A stretch of DNA of 9,046 bases from the NCBI GenBank assembly GCA_023230285.1, contig JALNXP010000082.1, positions 1-9,046 on the forward strand, written 5' to 3'. Under the pieces are notes generated by a model. The model saw nothing but the letters and a program-made list of their open reading frames with translations. It was not told the DNA's origin and did no database searches. Position numbers and translations under genes: made by a program. Position 1 is the first letter of the stretch. Every line of letters starts with the position of its first letter. The stretch is from Bacteroidales bacterium. GTDB taxonomy: Bacteria; Bacteroidota; Bacteroidia; Bacteroidales; BM520. Shown here piece after piece: positions 6,819-9,046 of this stretch.

Positions 6819-8927
6819 ATGAATATTAGATTACTAAAAACAAGTAAAAATCATACTAAAGAATTAGATTTAATACGACATTTATCTTCTCTGCTTTTCC
6901 TGTTTCTGCTTTTCTCGACAACAGCTTTTTCGCAAATATCGGTTGTCAAGTTTGAAAAAACTAATTACCAATATGCACGTACCGACAAACGGCAGGATGT
7001 GAATAACAGAGATTGTGCAATGTTGATAATAGAGACTTCGTTGCAGAATTTGTCGTTTAGTCTGAGCGGTGGACAGGAAATGTGTTGTGACCCTATATAT
7101 GAAACAGGACAAATAAAGTTGTATATTCCTCCGCAAGTTTCTCGTATTACAATTGCTCATAGTATTGCCGGCGTGCTTCGCGATTATAATTTTCCGGAAC
7201 AAATTGAACCATTAAAAACTTATATAATGGTGCTTAAACATGCAACAATAACTACTGTTGTTGAAGAGGTACTTACACATAACTATGTGGAAATCACAGT
7301 CTCTCCTGCTGATGCTTTAGTATATTTAGATGATAAATTGCAAGTTACTGTTGATGGCGTTTTAACTGATAGATTGGAAATAGGCAAAAAATATAATTTG
7401 CGAGTAGAAGCACCATTGTATCATGCTCATACGGAAGAGATACAATCATCTTTGGAAACTACTGTTTATAAAACAATAAAACTTTCACCGGCATTCGGAA
7501 CACTTGTAATTACTTCAACACCTGAAAACGGAGCTCAAGTTGTTATAGATGGAACCCCTGTAGGTAAAACGCCTTATACAAATAATAAAATAGCAAGCGG
7601 AACTCACCAAGTACAAGTGATAAAAGAGATGTTTCAGGCTTCTGTAACACAATCTGTAACGGTAAAAGACGGTGAAACAGAAAATGTTACAATAAATATG
7701 CAGCCTAATTTTGCAGAACCTGTTTTTAAAGTTGATAATAATGCCGAAATATGGATTAATGATGAGATGAAAGGAAAAGGAAGCTGGAGCGGACGTCTTA
7801 TGACCGGTAATTATCTGATAGAGACACGTTTGCCATCGTATCGAGCTGCTAAAAAGTCGATAAATTTTGTGGCAGGCGATAAAAAGGAAATAATATTGGA
7901 CCCGCCGACACCAATCTATGGTAAATTGGATATTTCTACAACACCTTCAGGTGCTACAATTTTTTTAAATGATAAAGAATATGGCAAAACTCCCAAAATA
8001 GATGCTAAAGTATTGATAGGCGAATATTCTATAAGATTGTCAAAATCCGGCTATGAAGAAAAAGAAAAAACGATAAAAGTAGAAGAAGGTCAGATGATAA
8101 TCGTATCTGAGACATTGGAGAAAATAAAACAGAGTGCCATAGTTAACGCAACATCTTCCGGCAATGCTAATACAACTAATGTAAAAATAGACGAAGTTAC
8201 AAGCGTAAAAACTTTTACCGTAAACGGCGTAACTTTTGATATGATGCCTGTTCAAGGCGGTACTTTTACCATGGGCTGCACCTCCGAACAGGGCAGCGAC
8301 TGCTGTGGCAGTGAGAAACCTTCACACCGAGTAACCGTAAGCAGCTTTTATATCGGAAAATATGAGGTTACACAAAAATTGTGGGAAGCGGTGATGGGCA
8401 ATAATCCAAGTGGTTTTAAAGGAGGCAATTTGCCGGTAGAAAAAGTTAGTTGGAACGATTGTCAGGAGTTTATCCGTAAATTGAACTCCAAGACCGGCAA
8501 AACTTTCCGCCTGCCGACCGAAGCCGAGTGGGAGTATGCAGCAAGAGGCGGCAATAAAAGTAATGGTTATAAATACAGCGGTAGCAATACTTTACGAGAT
8601 GTTGCATGGTTTGGACAATGGAATGGCAATACTTATGATAATGGTAATAGTGGAGAAAAGACTCATTCGGTTGGAAGTAAGTCACCTAACGAATTAGGTA
8701 TTTACGATATGAGTGGCAATGTGTATGAGTGGTGTCAGGATTGGTATGGTGACTACAGCAGTGGCAGTCAGACCAATCCTACGGGTCCGTCATCCGGCTC
8801 GAGCCGCGTTTTGCGCGGCGGCAGTTGGTTCAACTACGCGAGGTACTGTCGTGTCTCGAATCGCAACTACGACTACCCCGACTGCCGCTACTTCAACGAC
8901 GGCTTCCGCCTCATCTTAGTTCAGTAA
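6819..8927 (+). CDS. Secreted PEGA-repeat protein with C-terminal FGE/C-type-lectin domain; probable DGR target
   Basis: A 702-residue protein. Signal peptide with basic N-region and cleavage near 38-39 (TTAFSQ). Residues about 40-150 form an N-terminal domain I do not recognise. PEGA-type repeats follow at about 156-222, 226-294, 300-365 (weaker) and 367-435, best seen in GTLVITSTPENGAQVVIDGT and GKLDISTTPSGATIFLNDKE. After a Ser/Thr/Asn linker comes an SUMF1/FGE-fold domain (about 463-702) with GGTFTMGC, FRLPTEAEWEYAARGG, GIYDMSGNVYEW, RVLRGGSW and terminal GFRL. In true formylglycine-generating enzymes the active-site Cys pair sits after RGGSY as C-x4-C; here the first position is Asn672 and only Cys677 remains, so enzyme activity is unlikely and ligand binding more likely. 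The last ~35 codons carry DGR-type variation. Nothing indicates a lipobox or T9SS C-terminal domain. PEGA repeats probably act as an envelope-associated stalk. Confidence 0.93.
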   Translation: MNIRLLKTSKNHTKELDLIRHLSSLLFLFLLFSTTAFSQISVVKFEKTNYQYARTDKRQDVNNRDCAMLIIETSLQNLSFSLSGGQEMCCDPIYETGQIKLYIPPQVSRITIAHSIAGVLRDYNFPEQIEPLKTYIMVLKHATITTVVEEVLTHNYVEITVSPADALVYLDDKLQVTVDGVLTDRLEIGKKYNLRVEAPLYHAHTEEIQSSLETTVYKTIKLSPAFGTLVITSTPENGAQVVIDGTPVGKTPYTNNKIASGTHQVQVIKEMFQASVTQSVTVKDGETENVTINMQPNFAEPVFKVDNNAEIWINDEMKGKGSWSGRLMTGNYLIETRLPSYRAAKKSINFVAGDKKEIILDPPTPIYGKLDISTTPSGATIFLNDKEYGKTPKIDAKVLIGEYSIRLSKSGYEEKEKTIKVEEGQMIIVSETLEKIKQSAIVNATSSGNANTTNVKIDEVTSVKTFTVNGVTFDMMPVQGGTFTMGCTSEQGSDCCGSEKPSHRVTVSSFYIGKYEVTQKLWEAVMGNNPSGFKGGNLPVEKVSWNDCQEFIRKLNSKTGKTFRLPTEAEWEYAARGGNKSNGYKYSGSNTLRDVAWFGQWNGNTYDNGNSGEKTHSVGSKSPNELGIYDMSGNVYEWCQDWYGDYSSGSQTNPTGPSSGSSRVLRGGSWFNYARYCRVSNRNYDYPDCRYFNDGFRLILVQ
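8214..8584 (+). repeat. 371-bp duplicated FGE segment, copy 2
   Basis: The partner of 4251-4621, within the intact gene. The first 81 bp (8214-8294) are identical to copy 1. The start of similarity coincides with the FGE domain boundary: sequence upstream of it (PEGA here, beta-sandwich in the other gene) is unrelated, so the block is a domain-sized cassette. Confidence 0.9.
8804..8924 (+). other. Probable DGR variable region (VR)
   Basis: Edges are approximate. Between W670 and G695 the codons are TTC AAC TAC (671-673), TAC (676), AAC TAC GAC TAC (683-686), GAC TGC (688-689) and TAC TTC AAC GAC (691-694). Each is AAC or AAC with one or both adenines changed, with the third-base C always kept. 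The intervening codons (GCG, AGG, CGC, CCC) lack the AAC pattern and match the usual DGR lectin scaffold WNNNA-CRV-NRN...GFRL. The stretch is GC-rich with C/G-ending codons, while the rest of the gene is AT-ending. GGCTTCCGCCTC (8901-8912) is the likely start of the IMH. The template repeat and reverse transcriptase are outside the window. Confidence 0.85.
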
Positions 8928-8968
8928 GGCTCATCCGACCCCTAATTTGAGCTAAGTCAGGCAGGCGA

Positions 8969-9036
8969 GCTTGTCAGCGGAAAGCCCAAGCTGCATGAGC
9001 GGAGCGAATGCAAGCAAGGGCTTGGAGAAGACAAGC
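8969..9036 (+). other. Two-tier imperfect hairpin downstream of the VR
   Basis: The outer stem is GCTTGTC (8969-8975) with GACAAGC (9030-9036). The middle stem is AAGCCC (8982-8987) with GGGCTT (9018-9023). The inner stem is GCT-GCAT (8990-8996) with ATGC-A-AGC (9008-9015, one bulged A), closing an 11-nt loop. It lies 41 bp after the stop of the VR-bearing gene. DGR targets often have a hairpin or cruciform just after the VR that aids retrohoming, so this is a candidate. A terminator is less likely because no T-tract follows. It could also be the start of a structured RNA running out of the window. Confidence 0.5.
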
Positions 9037-9046
9037 GAGGAGAGGA

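Noticed and set aside
8713..8919. Small frame on the + strand overlapping the 3' end of the PEGA/FGE gene
   Set aside because: It is an out-of-frame shadow with low-complexity Thr/Ala/Arg content caused by the GC-rich variable region; no homology or start signals.
6819..8927. Active formylglycine-generating enzyme (sulfatase maturation)
   Set aside because: The first cysteine of the catalytic pair is missing (Asn672), no sulfatase is nearby, and the C-terminus shows DGR-type lectin variation.

Overview
The window looks like an accessory region of a Bacteroidota (probably Bacteroidales) chromosome or integrated element. It is AT-rich, has no clear Shine-Dalgarno sequences, and has intergenic sites resembling the Bacteroidales -7 promoter element. 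Almost every protein carries a Sec signal peptide ending in Ala/Ser-Gln, as is common in this phylum. The protein families also point there: LPP20-like secreted proteins, DUF4384, secreted C14 caspases, and PEGA plus SUMF1/FGE-fold proteins.

Layout, all on the + strand. Positions 1-513 hold the 3' end of a single-pass membrane protein, cut by the window edge. Positions 600-1244 encode a secreted LPP20-like protein, followed by a terminator-like hairpin at about 1256-1298. Positions 1321-2118 (LPP20-like plus DUF4384) and 2140-3816 (secreted caspase-like peptidase with an intact His/Cys dyad) form a tight pair. Positions 3924-4697 encode a truncated SUMF1/FGE-fold protein whose 3' half has been replaced by junk ending in two 29-bp tandem repeats. 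After a likely promoter, 4843-6789 is one reading frame for an LPP20-type secreted protein, split by a single in-frame TAG at 5947. Positions 6819-8927 encode a 702-residue secreted protein with about four PEGA-type repeats and a C-terminal FGE/C-type-lectin fold. The last 119 bp hold a two-tier imperfect hairpin.

The main discovery is that the 3' end of the 6819-8927 gene has the signature of a diversity-generating retroelement (DGR) variable region. In the last ~35 codons, the positions that are Asn (AAC) in DGR templates of this lectin family read TTC, AAC, TAC, GAC and TGC. All of these come from AAC by changing adenines only, and all keep the third-base C. The block is embedded in GC-rich sequence unlike the rest of the gene, ends in GFRL, and is followed by a structured inverted repeat. 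The template repeat, reverse transcriptase and any avd gene are not in the window and would be expected just beyond its right edge. The truncated gene at 3924 shares a 371-bp ungapped block with this gene but stops short of the variable region, so it looks like a decapitated second target.

Working model (inference): a secreted, DGR-diversified lectin-like receptor on a PEGA stalk is encoded with a secreted caspase-like protease and LPP20/DUF4384 accessory proteins. This could be a diversified recognition module linked to an envelope protease.
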